Assembly: GCF_002930645.1 (NCBI RefSeq)
Contig: NZ_PSNW01000004.1
Span: 370 to 64,369 of the forward strand
Source: Solimonas fluminis
Lineage (GTDB): Bacteria; Pseudomonadota; Gammaproteobacteria; Nevskiales; Nevskiaceae
Length of the DNA stretch: 64,000 nt
Direction: 5' to 3'
A program made the position numbers and the translations under genes. The notes below the pieces were generated by a model, which searched no databases, was not told the DNA's origin, and saw nothing but the letters and a program-made list of their open reading frames with translations. Of this stretch, positions 18,592 through 27,170 are shown piece after piece (position 1 is the stretch's first letter; the number at the start of each line of letters is the position of its first letter).

Positions 18592-20661
18592 TTAGAAAGC
18601 AACTGCTCCTGCAATCCGGATCTGCTTGCTGTCCGGAACCTCGTCGTAGGCCAGCACGTGCAGTCCCGGAATCGTTTGCCGCGTGAACCTCGCCAGCAGC
18701 GGCCGCAGTCCCGGAGGTACCAGCAGTACCGCCGGCTGACCGCTCGCTTCCTGCTTCCGGGCGCTGTCCGCAATGGAGCGGTGCATGCGTTCGGCCAGGC
18801 CGGGCTCGATCACCGCTCCGCCGTTGCGCAGGGAGTCCTGCAACACCTGTTCCAGTGGCGGGGCCAGCGTGAGCACCGGCAGCTCGGCGTCCATGCCATT
18901 GATTTCCTGAACGATCTGCCGGCCGAGTGCGACGCGCACGGCGGACGCCAGCGCGACGGGTTCCTGACTGCGCGGCGCGGCCTCGGCCAGCGCCTCGGCG
19001 ATCACGCGCAGGTTGCGCACCGGCACCCTCTCGCCCAGCAGCTGCTGCAGCACCTTGGCGAAGACGCCGAGCGGGATCAGCTTGGGCACCAGGTCCTCGG
19101 CCAGCTTCGGCGCGCTGCGCGCGAGCTGCGTCAGCAGCTGCTGTGCCTCGTCGTGGCCGAGCAGTTCGGCCGCGTGGTTCTTGATCAGCGTCGACAGGTG
19201 GGTGGCGACGACGGTGGAGGCATCCACCACCGTGTAGCCCAGGGTCTGGGCATGGTCGCGCGCGCCGCGCTCGATCCACAGCGCCTCCATGCCGAAGGCG
19301 GGGTCCTTGCCGGGAATGCCCTCGATGCTGCCGAACACGCGGCCCGGATTCAGCGCCATGTCCTTTTCCGGGTAGACCTGGCCGGTGGCCAGCGGCACGC
19401 CGTGCAGGGTGATGCGGTAGCCCCCGGGGGGCAGCTCCAGGTTGTCGCGGATGTGCACCGGCGGCACCAGGAAGCCCAGTTCCTGAGTCAGCTTCTTGCG
19501 CACGCCCTTGAGCCGCGCCATCAGTTCGCCGCCCTGGCGTGCGTCGACCATCGGGATCAGGCGGAAACCCACCTCCAGGCCCAGCACGTCCTCCGGCGCC
19601 ACGTCCTCCCAGGACAGCTCGGCCGGCTTGGATGGCGCGGCCTCGGCCGGCGGCGGGGCCTCCTGCGCCTTCTGCCGGCGCTTGGACAGCAGCCAGGCCA
19701 TGCCGCCGCAGGCGCTGGCCAGGGTCAGGAACACCAGGTTGGGCATGCCGGGGATGATGCCGATCAGGCCCAGCATGGCCGCCGCCAGCCCCAGCACCCT
19801 GGGCTCGCCGAAGACCTGCTTGGTGACCATCTGCGTCATGTCGGTGGCGCGCGACATGCGCGTCACCAGCACCGCCACCGCCACCGACAGCAGCAGCGCC
19901 GGGATCTGCGCCACCAGGCCGTCGCCGATGGTCAGCAGGGTGTAGGTCTTCAGCGCCTCGCCCACCGGCAGGCCATGCTCGATGGTGCCGATCAGGATGC
20001 CGCCGATGATGTTGATGAACAGGATCAGGATGCCGGCGATGGCGTCGCCGCGGACGAACTTGCTGGCGCCGTCCATGGAACCGTAGAAGTCGGCCTCCTC
20101 GCGCACCTCGTTGCGGCGCTCCTTGGCCTCCTCGCGGGTCAGCACGCCGGCGTTGAGGTCGGCGTCGATCGCCATCTGCTTGCCCGGCAGGGCGTCCAGC
20201 ACGAAGCGGGCGGAGACCTCGGAAACGCGCTCGGCGCCCTTGGTGACGACCATGAAATTGATGATGGTCAGGATGGCGAAGACGATGAAGCCGACCATGT
20301 AGTGGCCGCCGATCACGAATTCGCCGAAGGCCTCGATCACCTTGCCCGCCGCATGCGGGCCCTCGTGGCCGTGCATCAGCACCACGCGGGTGGAGGCCAC
20401 GTTCAGCGCCAGGCGCATCAGGGTGACGAACAGCAGCACGGTCGGGAAGGAGCTGAACTCCATCGGCCGCATGACGTAGATCACCGCCAGCAGGATCACG
20501 ATGGACAGGGTGATGTTGAGCGAGAACATCAGGTCCAGCACCAGCGGCGCCAGCGGCACCACCATCATCCCCAGGATCACCAGCAGCAGGACCGGCGCGG
20601 CGATGCCGTTGCGTTCGATGCCGCGCAGGCGGGCGAGGAGGCTCTTCAGGTCCAGGTTCAT
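18592..20661 (-). CDS. flhA: Flagellar export gate protein FlhA
   Basis: Major inner-membrane component of the flagellar type III exporter. The 689-residue protein has eight membrane segments in the first half, the conserved FHIPEP region around RFVLDALPGKQMAIDADLNA, and a large cytoplasmic domain that binds chaperones and substrates (from about residue 345). AGGGGG lies 4 bases before the ATG. It is separated from flhB by 111 bases, the largest gap between the export genes apart from fliP-fliQ. Confidence 0.97.
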   Translation of the reverse strand: MNLDLKSLLARLRGIERNGIAAPVLLLVILGMMVVPLAPLVLDLMFSLNITLSIVILLAVIYVMRPMEFSSFPTVLLFVTLMRLALNVASTRVVLMHGHEGPHAAGKVIEAFGEFVIGGHYMVGFIVFAILTIINFMVVTKGAERVSEVSARFVLDALPGKQMAIDADLNAGVLTREEAKERRNEVREEADFYGSMDGASKFVRGDAIAGILILFINIIGGILIGTIEHGLPVGEALKTYTLLTIGDGLVAQIPALLLSVAVAVLVTRMSRATDMTQMVTKQVFGEPRVLGLAAAMLGLIGIIPGMPNLVFLTLASACGGMAWLLSKRRQKAQEAPPPAEAAPSKPAELSWEDVAPEDVLGLEVGFRLIPMVDARQGGELMARLKGVRKKLTQELGFLVPPVHIRDNLELPPGGYRITLHGVPLATGQVYPEKDMALNPGRVFGSIEGIPGKDPAFGMEALWIERGARDHAQTLGYTVVDASTVVATHLSTLIKNHAAELLGHDEAQQLLTQLARSAPKLAEDLVPKLIPLGVFAKVLQQLLGERVPVRNLRVIAEALAEAAPRSQEPVALASAVRVALGRQIVQEINGMDAELPVLTLAPPLEQVLQDSLRNGGAVIEPGLAERMHRSIADSARKQEASGQPAVLLVPPGLRPLLARFTRQTIPGLHVLAYDEVPDSKQIRIAGAVAF

Positions 20662-20772
20662 GACCCCCTGGGTGCAAGAACCGGGCTAGGCGGGATCGAC
20701 GGGGTTTTGACACCTGCCCTGCAAATCCCCGCGCTGGTTTTGCGGCGGATGAACGGCAGCGCGAAGGCAGAC

Positions 20773-21903
20773 CTACGGTACGGGATCGGGCTCCCCGCCC
20801 GGCACGTCCACGATGGCCGGCAGGGCCGGCGCCGGGCCGCTGCGCCACTGGCGCAGGCGGTAGATGTAGGTCAGTACCTGGGCCACCGCCTCGTAGAGCG
20901 GCGCCGGGATCTCCTGGTCCAGCTTGGTACTGCGGTACAGCGCACGCGCCAGCGGCGGCGCCGAGACCACCGGGATGCGGTGCTCGGCGGCCAGCTGGCG
21001 GATAGTGGCGGCGATCTCGTCGGCGCCCTTGGCGATGACCTTGGGGGCGCGCATCTCGCCGGCGCTGTACTTCAGGGCCACGGCGTAGTGGGTCGGGTTG
21101 GTGACGATGACGTCGGCGGTCGGCACCTGCTCCATCATCCGGCGCGAGGCCATCTGGTGCTGCATCTGGCGGATCTTGGCCTTGACCTCGGGCCGGCCCT
21201 CGCTTTCCTTCATTTCCTCGCGCACTTCCTGGCGGGTCATGCGCAGCTTCTTCTGGTAGGCCAGCCACTGGTAGGGCGCGTCGATGAAGGCCAGCAGCAG
21301 CAGGCCGCCCAGCAGCCAGAAGGCGCAGTGCAGCAGCAGCTTCAGGCCATGGCCGATGGCGGCCCGCGGGTCTTCCAGGCTCAGGCCGCGGAATTCGTCG
21401 TGGCTGAGCCACAGGAACATCGACGCCAGCCCGCCCAGCAGGGCGAACTTGAGCAGGGCCTTCACCAGCTCCATCAGGCTGTTCTTGGAGAAGATGCGGC
21501 CGAAGCCCGCCACCGGGTTCAGGCGGCCGAAATCCGGCTTCAGCGCCTCCACCGAGAAATTGAGGCCGCCGAGCAGCAGGGGCGCGGCGAACACCGCCCC
21601 CATCACCGCCACCATCAGCGGCAGCAGCACCCACAGCGAGGACACCAGGGCCTCGCCGAACAGGGCCGGCAGGCGCTGCGGGCTTTCCAGCACGGCCGGA
21701 TCGATCTTCAGGCCCTCGCTCATCAGGCTGGCGCAGCGGCGGGCAATGGCGCCGCCGAAGGCCCAGAGGGCCCCCACGCCCACCGCCAGGACCATCGCCG
21801 TGCCCAACTCGCGCGAGCGCGGGATGTCGCCGCGCTTGCGGGCGTCGCGCTGGCGTTTGGGTGTGGCGCGTTCCGTGCGCTCCTGGCCGCCTGATTCAGC
21901 CAT
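20773..21903 (-). CDS. flhB: Flagellar export switch protein FlhB
   Basis: Controls the switch from rod/hook to filament export. The 376-residue protein has a charged N-terminus (GQERTERATPKRQRDARKRG), four membrane segments, and the autocleavage site Asn269-Pro270-Thr-His (VTNPTHYAVALKY), exactly at the E. coli position. A Pro-rich C-terminal tail follows. Overlaps fliR by 8 bases. Confidence 0.97.
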   Translation of the reverse strand: MAESGGQERTERATPKRQRDARKRGDIPRSRELGTAMVLAVGVGALWAFGGAIARRCASLMSEGLKIDPAVLESPQRLPALFGEALVSSLWVLLPLMVAVMGAVFAAPLLLGGLNFSVEALKPDFGRLNPVAGFGRIFSKNSLMELVKALLKFALLGGLASMFLWLSHDEFRGLSLEDPRAAIGHGLKLLLHCAFWLLGGLLLLAFIDAPYQWLAYQKKLRMTRQEVREEMKESEGRPEVKAKIRQMQHQMASRRMMEQVPTADVIVTNPTHYAVALKYSAGEMRAPKVIAKGADEIAATIRQLAAEHRIPVVSAPPLARALYRSTKLDQEIPAPLYEAVAQVLTYIYRLRQWRSGPAPALPAIVDVPGGEPDPVP

Positions 21904-22678
21904 GGTCCGGTCCCGTCAGGGCGCCCATGAAACTCCAGGCATTCTCCAGCAGGCCCTGCAGCACCGGGCCCAGGCCCTCCAGGCTGAAGTGCACCAGCAG
22001 CAGGCCGGCGATCAGTGCTGCCGGGAAGCCGACGGACATCAGGTTCAGGGAAGGGGCGGCGCGCGACATGATGCCGAAGGCCAGGTTCACGGTGAGCAGG
22101 GCCACCATCACCGGCAGGGCCAGGCGCAGCCCGCCGGAGAAGATCTGCCCGCCCAGCAGCGCCAGTGCGCGGAAGCGCTCGGCGTCCAGGCCCTGCGGAC
22201 CGGGCGGCATCGTGTGGAAGGAATCGGCCAGCAGCTGCAGCGCGATCAGGTGGCCGTTCAGGGCCAGGAACATCAGCATGGCCAGGGTCAGCAGGAACTG
22301 GCCCACCACCGGCGAGGAACTGCCGCGGATCGGGTCGGCCATCTGGGCGAAGGACAGGCCCATGCTGAACGAGATCAGCTCGCCGCCCATCATGATGGTC
22401 TCGAACACCAGCTGCAGCACGAAGCCCATGACGATGCCCAGGCCGACCTGCTGCATCACCGCCAGCCACCAGGCGGCGCCGAAGGCCTTCAGCGGCGCCG
22501 GCGCCGGCAGCTGCGGCGCGATCAGCAGGCAGATCAGCAGGGCCAGCAGCAGGCGCGTCATCGCCGGCACGCCGCGCGTGCCGAACACCGGCGCCACCAT
22601 CAGCAGGCCGGCGATGCGCGCGAAGGGCAGGAAGAACTGCAGCAGCCAGGAATCGAGCTGGGCCTGGGTGATTTCCAT
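21896..22678 (-). CDS. fliR: Flagellar export protein FliR
   Basis: Core export-gate membrane protein of 260 residues with about six hydrophobic segments. Starts MEITQAQLDSWLLQFFLPFA and contains FGTRGVPAMTRLLLALLI and the conserved GGELISFSMGLSFAQMADP. The ATG at 22678 is 8 bases past the fliQ stop; a longer in-frame extension would run through fliQ and is rejected. Confidence 0.95.
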   Translation of the reverse strand: MEITQAQLDSWLLQFFLPFARIAGLLMVAPVFGTRGVPAMTRLLLALLICLLIAPQLPAPAPLKAFGAAWWLAVMQQVGLGIVMGFVLQLVFETIMMGGELISFSMGLSFAQMADPIRGSSSPVVGQFLLTLAMLMFLALNGHLIALQLLADSFHTMPPGPQGLDAERFRALALLGGQIFSGGLRLALPVMVALLTVNLAFGIMSRAAPSLNLMSVGFPAALIAGLLLVHFSLEGLGPVLQGLLENAWSFMGALTGPDHG

Positions 22679-22686
22679 GACCGGTT

Positions 22687-22956
22687 TCAGGTCACCAGTC
22701 CGGGGATGCCTTCGATCAGGCGCCGGGTGTACTCCACCAGCAGGCGCAGCATCCAGGGGCCGGTGATGACCAGCACCGCGGCCATGGCCAGCACCTTGGG
22801 GATGAAGCTCAGCGTCATCTCGTTGATCTGCGTGGCGGCCTGGAACAGGCCGACGATCACGCCCACCGCCAGCGCGGTCAGCAGCAGCGGCGCGGAGATC
22901 AGCAGCGCCAGCGTCAGGGCCTCGCGGCCGTAGCTCATCACGTCCTCGGGAGTCAT
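22687..22956 (-). CDS. fliQ: Flagellar export protein FliQ
   Basis: Small export-gate protein, 89 residues, the standard family length. MTPEDVMSYGREALTLALLI begins the first of two membrane helices; the second includes KVLAMAAVLVITGPWMLR, with FQAATQINEMTLSFIPK between them. The start at 22956 is set by this family length although the frame stays open for 24 more codons. A 135-base gap with a long inverted repeat separates it from fliP. Confidence 0.95.
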   Translation of the reverse strand: MTPEDVMSYGREALTLALLISAPLLLTALAVGVIVGLFQAATQINEMTLSFIPKVLAMAAVLVITGPWMLRLLVEYTRRLIEGIPGLVT

Positions 22957-23022
22957 GGCGACGCGACCAGCGTGGAGGGGCCCTGCGCGCAGCGCGGGGA
23001 TCCTGGCGTCGGGAGCCGGCGC

Positions 23023-23082
23023 CGACATGAGGCGGCAAACCGCATCTGGGGGATTGGAACCACGCTCTTGAGCCTCATGTCG
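23023..23082. repeat. Inverted repeat in the fliP-fliQ gap
   Basis: CGACATGAGGC (23023-23033) and its exact reverse complement GCCTCATGTCG (23072-23082) flank a 38-base spacer. The arms lie in the only long gap among fliLMNOPQR. The structure could form a stem in the mRNA between fliP and fliQ; it may also be the footprint of a lost insertion. Confidence 0.6.
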
Positions 23083-23091
23083 TGTCCCCCG

Positions 23092-23844
23092 CTACATCGA
23101 GAAGCTGGCAGCCAGAGAACCCATCACCAGCGACCAGCCGTCCACCAGGACGAACAGCATCAGCTTGAAGGGCAGCGAGATCAGCATCGGCGACAGCATC
23201 ATCATGCCCATGCTCATCAGCACGCTGGACACGATCAGGTCGATGATGACGAAGGGGATGAACAGCAGGAACCCGATCTGGAAGGCGGTGGTCAGCTCGC
23301 TGGTGACGAAGGACGCCGCCAGCACGGTGAAGGGAATCTCGTCGGCGCTGGCGAAGGGGCCCTTGCCGGCGATCCTGGCGAAGGTCATCAGGTCGGCCTC
23401 GCGGGTCTGCGCCAGCATGAACTGGCGCACCGGCACGGCGGCCTTCTGCAGCGCCGGCTGGAATTCCATCTGGCCATCCAGGTAGGGCTGCGCGGCCTCG
23501 TCATAGACGCGCTCGTAGACCGGCGACATCACGAACAGCGTCAGGAACAGCGACAGGCCGATCAGGATCTGGTTGGATGGCGTCTGGCCGGTGCCCAGCG
23601 CCTGGCGCAGCAGGCCCAGCACGATGATGATGCGGGTGAACGACGTGGTCATCAGCAGCGCGGCCGGCAGCAGCGTCAGCGCCGTCATCAGGAACAGCAC
23701 CTGGATGCTCAGCGAATACTGCTGGCCGCCGCCCGGGGCCGGCGCCACGGTCACGGCCGGCAGGCCGGCGGCCTGCGACAGGCCGGGGACCATCAGCAGG
23801 CCCGCCAGCAGCAGCACGGTGCCCGGGTTCAGGAATTTCTTCAT
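23092..23844 (-). CDS. fliP: Flagellar export protein FliP
   Basis: Export-gate membrane protein of 250 residues. A signal peptide (MKKFLNPGTVLLLAGLLMVP, cleaved near GLSQA-AG) is followed by four membrane segments with the hallmark TSFTRIIIVLGLLRQALGTG and FTVLAASFVTSELTTAFQIG. The ATG at 23844 overlaps the fliO stop (TGATG); a GTG one codon earlier is possible. Confidence 0.96.
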   Translation of the reverse strand: MKKFLNPGTVLLLAGLLMVPGLSQAAGLPAVTVAPAPGGGQQYSLSIQVLFLMTALTLLPAALLMTTSFTRIIIVLGLLRQALGTGQTPSNQILIGLSLFLTLFVMSPVYERVYDEAAQPYLDGQMEFQPALQKAAVPVRQFMLAQTREADLMTFARIAGKGPFASADEIPFTVLAASFVTSELTTAFQIGFLLFIPFVIIDLIVSSVLMSMGMMMLSPMLISLPFKLMLFVLVDGWSLVMGSLAASFSM

Positions 23845-24302
23845 CACTTGCGCCCCAGCAGCTTGTGGAGCTGCTCGCCGAAGGCCTGCTGGAAGGACGG
23901 CAGCGCGGCCGTGTCCGCTTCCGGAGCCTGCGGCTCCGCGGCTGCATCACCCAGGCGGTGCAGCAGGGAAATGCCGCCGGCGGTCACGCCCAGCAGCAGG
24001 CGGGCCTCGCCGGCCTGCACGATCACCAGGCGCTCCTTGGCCCCCAGCTGCAGGCCGCCCTCGATGCGCAGCGCATCGCCGCGGGCGGGACGCAGGCCCT
24101 GCACGCGGCGCATCAGCCAGGCGAAGGCGAAGATCAGCGCCAGCACCACCACCAGGCTGCCGGCCATCGAGGCCAGGCTTCCGCCGGTGCTGGAGTACGA
24201 GGGTGCGGCATGGACCATGGGCTTGCCCGTCAGCGGCGCGGCCGGCGCGGGGACGCCTTCCACGGTGACGGCAGTCTGGGCGGGCGCGGCGGCTTCGGAC
24301 AT
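23844..24302 (-). CDS. fliO: Flagellar biosynthesis protein FliO
   Basis: Assembly chaperone for FliP. The 152-residue protein has one central membrane helix (SMAGSLVVVLALIFAFAWLM, about residues 43-62) and a cytoplasmic domain with RLVIVQAGEARLLLGVTAGG, typical of FliO. The N-terminus is Ala/Pro rich. Ends overlapping fliP and begins 6 bases after fliN. Confidence 0.93.
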   Translation of the reverse strand: MSEAAAPAQTAVTVEGVPAPAAPLTGKPMVHAAPSYSSTGGSLASMAGSLVVVLALIFAFAWLMRRVQGLRPARGDALRIEGGLQLGAKERLVIVQAGEARLLLGVTAGGISLLHRLGDAAAEPQAPEADTAALPSFQQAFGEQLHKLLGRK

Positions 24303-24308
24303 GCGGCC

Positions 24309-24647
24309 TTACTTCAGCTTGCGGATGCGCTCGGCCGGGCTGACCACGTCGGTCAGGCGGATGCCGAACTTCTCGTTGACCACCACCACTTCGCCATGGG
24401 CGATCAGGGTGCCGTTGGCGTAGACGTCCAGCGGCTCGCCGGCGGCGCGCTCCAGTTCCACCACCGAGCCCTGGTTGAGCTGCAGCAGGTTGCGGATCGG
24501 CACGCGGGCACGGCCGACTTCCATCGACAGCGTCACCGACACGTCGAGGATCACGTCGAGGTTGAATTCCGCCGGGCTGGCCGGATGGGTATCGCCGGCG
24601 TCGAGGGTCTTGCCGGCAGCCGTGTTCTGGGAGGTGGTCGTGTTCAT
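24309..24647 (-). CDS. fliN: Flagellar switch protein FliN
   Basis: C-ring component of 112 residues. The SpoA domain is clear: VILDVSVTLSMEVGRARVPI, LNQGSVVELERAAGEPLDVY and GEVVVVNEKFGIRLTDVV. The acidic/Ala N-terminal part (about 25 residues) is variable in the family. Lies 7 bases downstream of fliM. Confidence 0.97.
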   Translation of the reverse strand: MNTTTSQNTAAGKTLDAGDTHPASPAEFNLDVILDVSVTLSMEVGRARVPIRNLLQLNQGSVVELERAAGEPLDVYANGTLIAHGEVVVVNEKFGIRLTDVVSPAERIRKLK

Positions 24648-24654
24648 GGCGGGA

Positions 24655-25635
24655 TCAGTGGAAGCTGGGGCGGCGGATGGTTTCGGTGATCTGCAGCGCG
24701 TGGTGGCCGTTGGCGACGCCGAGGGTGCCGCGGAACAGCGGCAGCTTCTCGACGCAGAGCTCGAGCACCTTGGGCATGTTGATGGGGATGACGTCGCCGG
24801 CCTTGAGGCCCATCAGCTGGCGCAGGCTGATCTGGGTGCGCACCAGTTCGGTCTCGCATTCCAGCTCGGCGTCCTTGATCTGCTCGCGCAGCGAGGCGGA
24901 CCAGCGCTCGTCCTTCTCGACGCGGTCCGACTGCATGCCGGCGTCGAGCTGCTCGCGGATCGGCTCGAGCATGGAGTAAGGGAAGGTGACGTGCAGGTGG
25001 CCGCCGCCGCCCTCCAGCTCGATCTTGAACTTGCAGACCACCACGATCTCGCTGGGCGAGACGATGTTGGCGAAATGCGGATTGACCTCGGAATTCATGT
25101 ACTCGAAGTCCAGGTTCATCACCGGCAACCAGGCTTCCTGCAGGTCGGTGAAGGCCTGGCGCAGCAGCAGCTGGATCACGCGCATCTCGGTGGGCGTGAA
25201 CTCGCGGCCCTCGATCTTGGTGGCGAGCTTGCCGTCGCCGCCGAAGAAGTTGTCGACCACGGTGAACACCAGGCGCGGCTCGAAGATGAACAGCGCCGTG
25301 CCGCGCAGCGGCTTGACGCGGATCAGGTTGAGGCTGGTGGGCACGAACAGCGAGTGGGTGTACTCGCTGAACTTGACCATCTCGATGCCGGCCACCGACA
25401 GCTCGGGCGTGCGGCGCAGCATGTTGAACAGGGAAATGCGGAACAGGCGAGCGAAGCGCTCGTTGATCATCTCCAGCGTCGGCATGCGGCCGCGGACGAT
25501 GCGGTCCTGGGCGGCGAAGTTGAAGGCGCGGGCCTCGCCGGGCGCGGGCGGCGGCGGCTGGGTGTCCACCGCGCCGCTGTCGACGCCATGCAGCAGCGCA
25601 TCGATTTCGTCTTGGGACAGAAGGTCTCTGGACAT
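24655..25635 (-). CDS. fliM: Flagellar switch protein FliM
   Basis: Rotor protein that binds CheY-P. N-terminal CheY-binding peptide DLLSQDEIDALLHGVD (residues 4-19), the middle CheC-like domain with GTALFIFEPRLVFTVVDNFF and FGGDGK, and a C-terminal SpoA domain (DAELECETELVRTQISLRQL). At 326 residues it is normal length. Follows fliL by 7 bases. Confidence 0.97.
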   Translation of the reverse strand: MSRDLLSQDEIDALLHGVDSGAVDTQPPPPAPGEARAFNFAAQDRIVRGRMPTLEMINERFARLFRISLFNMLRRTPELSVAGIEMVKFSEYTHSLFVPTSLNLIRVKPLRGTALFIFEPRLVFTVVDNFFGGDGKLATKIEGREFTPTEMRVIQLLLRQAFTDLQEAWLPVMNLDFEYMNSEVNPHFANIVSPSEIVVVCKFKIELEGGGGHLHVTFPYSMLEPIREQLDAGMQSDRVEKDERWSASLREQIKDAELECETELVRTQISLRQLMGLKAGDVIPINMPKVLELCVEKLPLFRGTLGVANGHHALQITETIRRPSFH

Positions 25636-25642
25636 GGCCGGC

Positions 25643-26167
25643 TTACTGCGTCACGAAGCTGGTGAAGTAGACGGCCTCGACGCCGGGCTTGCCGGTTTCG
25701 TCCTTGAGGATCTTCTGGATCTCCGCCAGCACGGCGGCCTGCAGCTTCTCCTTGCCGGCGCGGTCGGCGATCTGCGCGGTGCGCTGCTGGCCCAGCAGCA
25801 GCAGCAGGGCATTGCGGATGCGCGGCTGGTGCAGCTTGACGGCTTCCAGCACGGCGGCATCGCGCGCCATGACCTGGATTTCCAGCTGCAGGAAGCGGGA
25901 GGCGTCCGGGTCCTCGAGATTGACGACGAAGGCCGGATCCAGGGCCAGGTACTGCGCGGGGGCCTTGGGGGGAGCTTCCTTCTTGGCTTCCTCGCCGTGG
26001 CCCGCCGCGGGGGCGGCCCCATGGCTGGAGAACCAGAAGGCCGCGCCGCCGCTGGCCGCCGCCGACACCATCACCGCGACGATCATCGCCAGCACCGGGG
26101 CCTTGGCCTTGGGGACCGCTGCCGGGGGGATATCGCCTTCGTCTGCTGTCTTGGCTGCTGCCGACAT
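25643..26167 (-). CDS. fliL: Flagellar basal body-associated protein FliL
   Basis: Single-pass inner-membrane protein associated with the stator. With the ATG at 26167 it has 174 residues: a short cytoplasmic Lys/Pro segment, one membrane helix (VLAMIVAVMVSAAASGGAAF, about 24-43), a Gly/Ala/Lys-rich linker, and the FliL domain (YLALDPAFVVNLEDPDASRF, ending VYFTSFVTQ). AGGAG 9 bases upstream and the sigma-54 promoter at 26198-26213 decide this start; upstream in-frame ATGs would lie within or before the promoter. First gene of the flagellar operon. Confidence 0.94.
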   Translation of the reverse strand: MSAAAKTADEGDIPPAAVPKAKAPVLAMIVAVMVSAAASGGAAFWFSSHGAAPAAGHGEEAKKEAPPKAPAQYLALDPAFVVNLEDPDASRFLQLEIQVMARDAAVLEAVKLHQPRIRNALLLLLGQQRTAQIADRAGKEKLQAAVLAEIQKILKDETGKPGVEAVYFTSFVTQ

Positions 26168-26197
26168 GCCTGCTGCTCCTGTGGACGCAGGCATGGA

Positions 26198-26213
26198 TAC
26201 AAGCCATGTGCCA
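26198..26213 (-). promoter_or_regulatory. Sigma-54 promoter of the fliL operon
   Basis: TGGCACATGGCTTGTA matches TGGCACG-N4-TTGCW at 10 of 12 positions, with the whole -24 box TGGCAC intact and C to T at -12. The expected start site (about 26187) leaves a 20-base leader carrying the AGGAG site of fliL. The fliL operon is RpoN/FleQ dependent in pseudomonads and vibrios, which supports the call. AT-rich DNA just upstream (26229-26255) could hold activator contacts. Confidence 0.75.
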
Positions 26214-26268
26214 TGGCCCATGGCAGGGTCAAAAATGTTTAATAACAATTACTTGAGATGTTGCAGAC

Positions 26269-26297
26269 GGCTTTCCGCCACCGCCCTGCGGAAAGCC
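26269..26297 (-). terminator. Hairpin downstream of the 26425-27138 gene
   Basis: GGCTTTCCGC and GCGGAAAGCC form a perfect 10-bp stem with a 9-base loop, about 130 bases after the gene's stop and upstream of the fliL promoter. There is no adjacent T-run; the nearest T-rich stretch is about 30 bases on. It may insulate the flagellar operon. Confidence 0.4.
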
Positions 26298-26424
26298 CCG
26301 ACGGAAAGCCGGCGGGTGTTTCTGCAGGCTCGCGCGACGGTTCTCCGTCACCCCGCAGGAACGCCCCTGGCCGCGAGAGGACGGTCAGCGCGAACACCGG
26401 CATGCCGCGGCCGGGGGGCCCCTC

Positions 26425-27138
26425 CTACGGGCTTGGTTTCAGCCCGAATTGCAGGCCGAAGCCGCTGCGGCGCCAGGCCAGGCCGGTGAGCGGATAGGCG
26501 GCCACCATCAGCAGCGCGTACTGCCATTCCAGGGCATTCATGCGCGCGTCGCGCGCCGGGCCGTCGAACAGGAACTGCAGCGGCAGGCTGGCCAGGCCCA
26601 GGCCCAGCAGCAGGGCCAGCAGGACCAGGAAGCCGCGCCGCAGCCGCGGCCCCAGCGCCTCGGCCCGGCCGGCGATGGCGATCAGGAACATCTGCGCCAG
26701 CACGGTCAGCGAGAAGTAGAGATTGATGCCGTAGCGCCGCAGCCAGCGGTAGAAGTCGCCGTCCACGCCCAGCGTGGTGGCGTAGAGCGCCAGGAACACC
26801 GCACCCACCAGGCCGCAGGACAGCATGGCGCGGCGCGCCTTCATCCGGGCCGGCGCCAGCAGCGCGCACCAGCGCGCGTTGAGCAGCCAGAACAGCGCCA
26901 GCAGGGCGACGTAGGGCAGCATCATGGCGCGGAACAGCAGGATGGCATCACCCTGTCGCGCGGCGCGGCTGATCGAGGTGCAGCCCTCGACATAGGGCAC
27001 GCAGGCCGGCACCAGCCCCGCATGCAGCGAGAGGGCGTAGGCGCCGTGCACGGCCAGCAGCGGCCACAGGCCGGTGGCCCAGGCCCAGGGCTCCAGCCTG
27101 CTCCACCGCCCTGCCTCGTCCGGCATGCCGTCCTCCAT
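26425..27138 (-). CDS. Integral membrane protein of unknown function
   Basis: I cannot name this 237-residue protein. It has about six hydrophobic segments: ALSLHAGLVPA region, MMLPYVALLALFWLLNARW, MLSCGLVGAVFLALYATTLG, INLYFSLTVLAQMFLIAIAG, GFLVLLALLLGLGLASLPLQ and a final ALLMVAAYPLTGLAW. Charged loops and a CVPYVEGCTSISRAA segment resemble the Frag1/DRAM type of six-helix protein, with CTSIS after the first helix, but the match is by eye. It may start at the fourth codon-later ATG (MPDEAGRW). It reads toward the flagellar operon but is separated from it by a hairpin and promoter. Confidence 0.75.
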   Translation of the reverse strand: MEDGMPDEAGRWSRLEPWAWATGLWPLLAVHGAYALSLHAGLVPACVPYVEGCTSISRAARQGDAILLFRAMMLPYVALLALFWLLNARWCALLAPARMKARRAMLSCGLVGAVFLALYATTLGVDGDFYRWLRRYGINLYFSLTVLAQMFLIAIAGRAEALGPRLRRGFLVLLALLLGLGLASLPLQFLFDGPARDARMNALEWQYALLMVAAYPLTGLAWRRSGFGLQFGLKPSP

Positions 27139-27170
27139 CCTGCGCTGGACGGAGTATGCCGTCCCCCGCC

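Noticed and set aside
20673-20688. TAGCCCGGTTCTTGCA upstream of flhA, 10 of 12 to the sigma-54 consensus
   Set aside because: The first G of the -24 GG is missing and the implied start site would fall at the flhA ATG, leaving no leader for its ribosome site.
16852-21894. A reading frame of 1680 codons on the plus strand opposite fleN, flhF, flhA and flhB
   Set aside because: It is antisense to four well-supported flagellar genes and consists of repetitive His/Gln/Asp-rich sequence.
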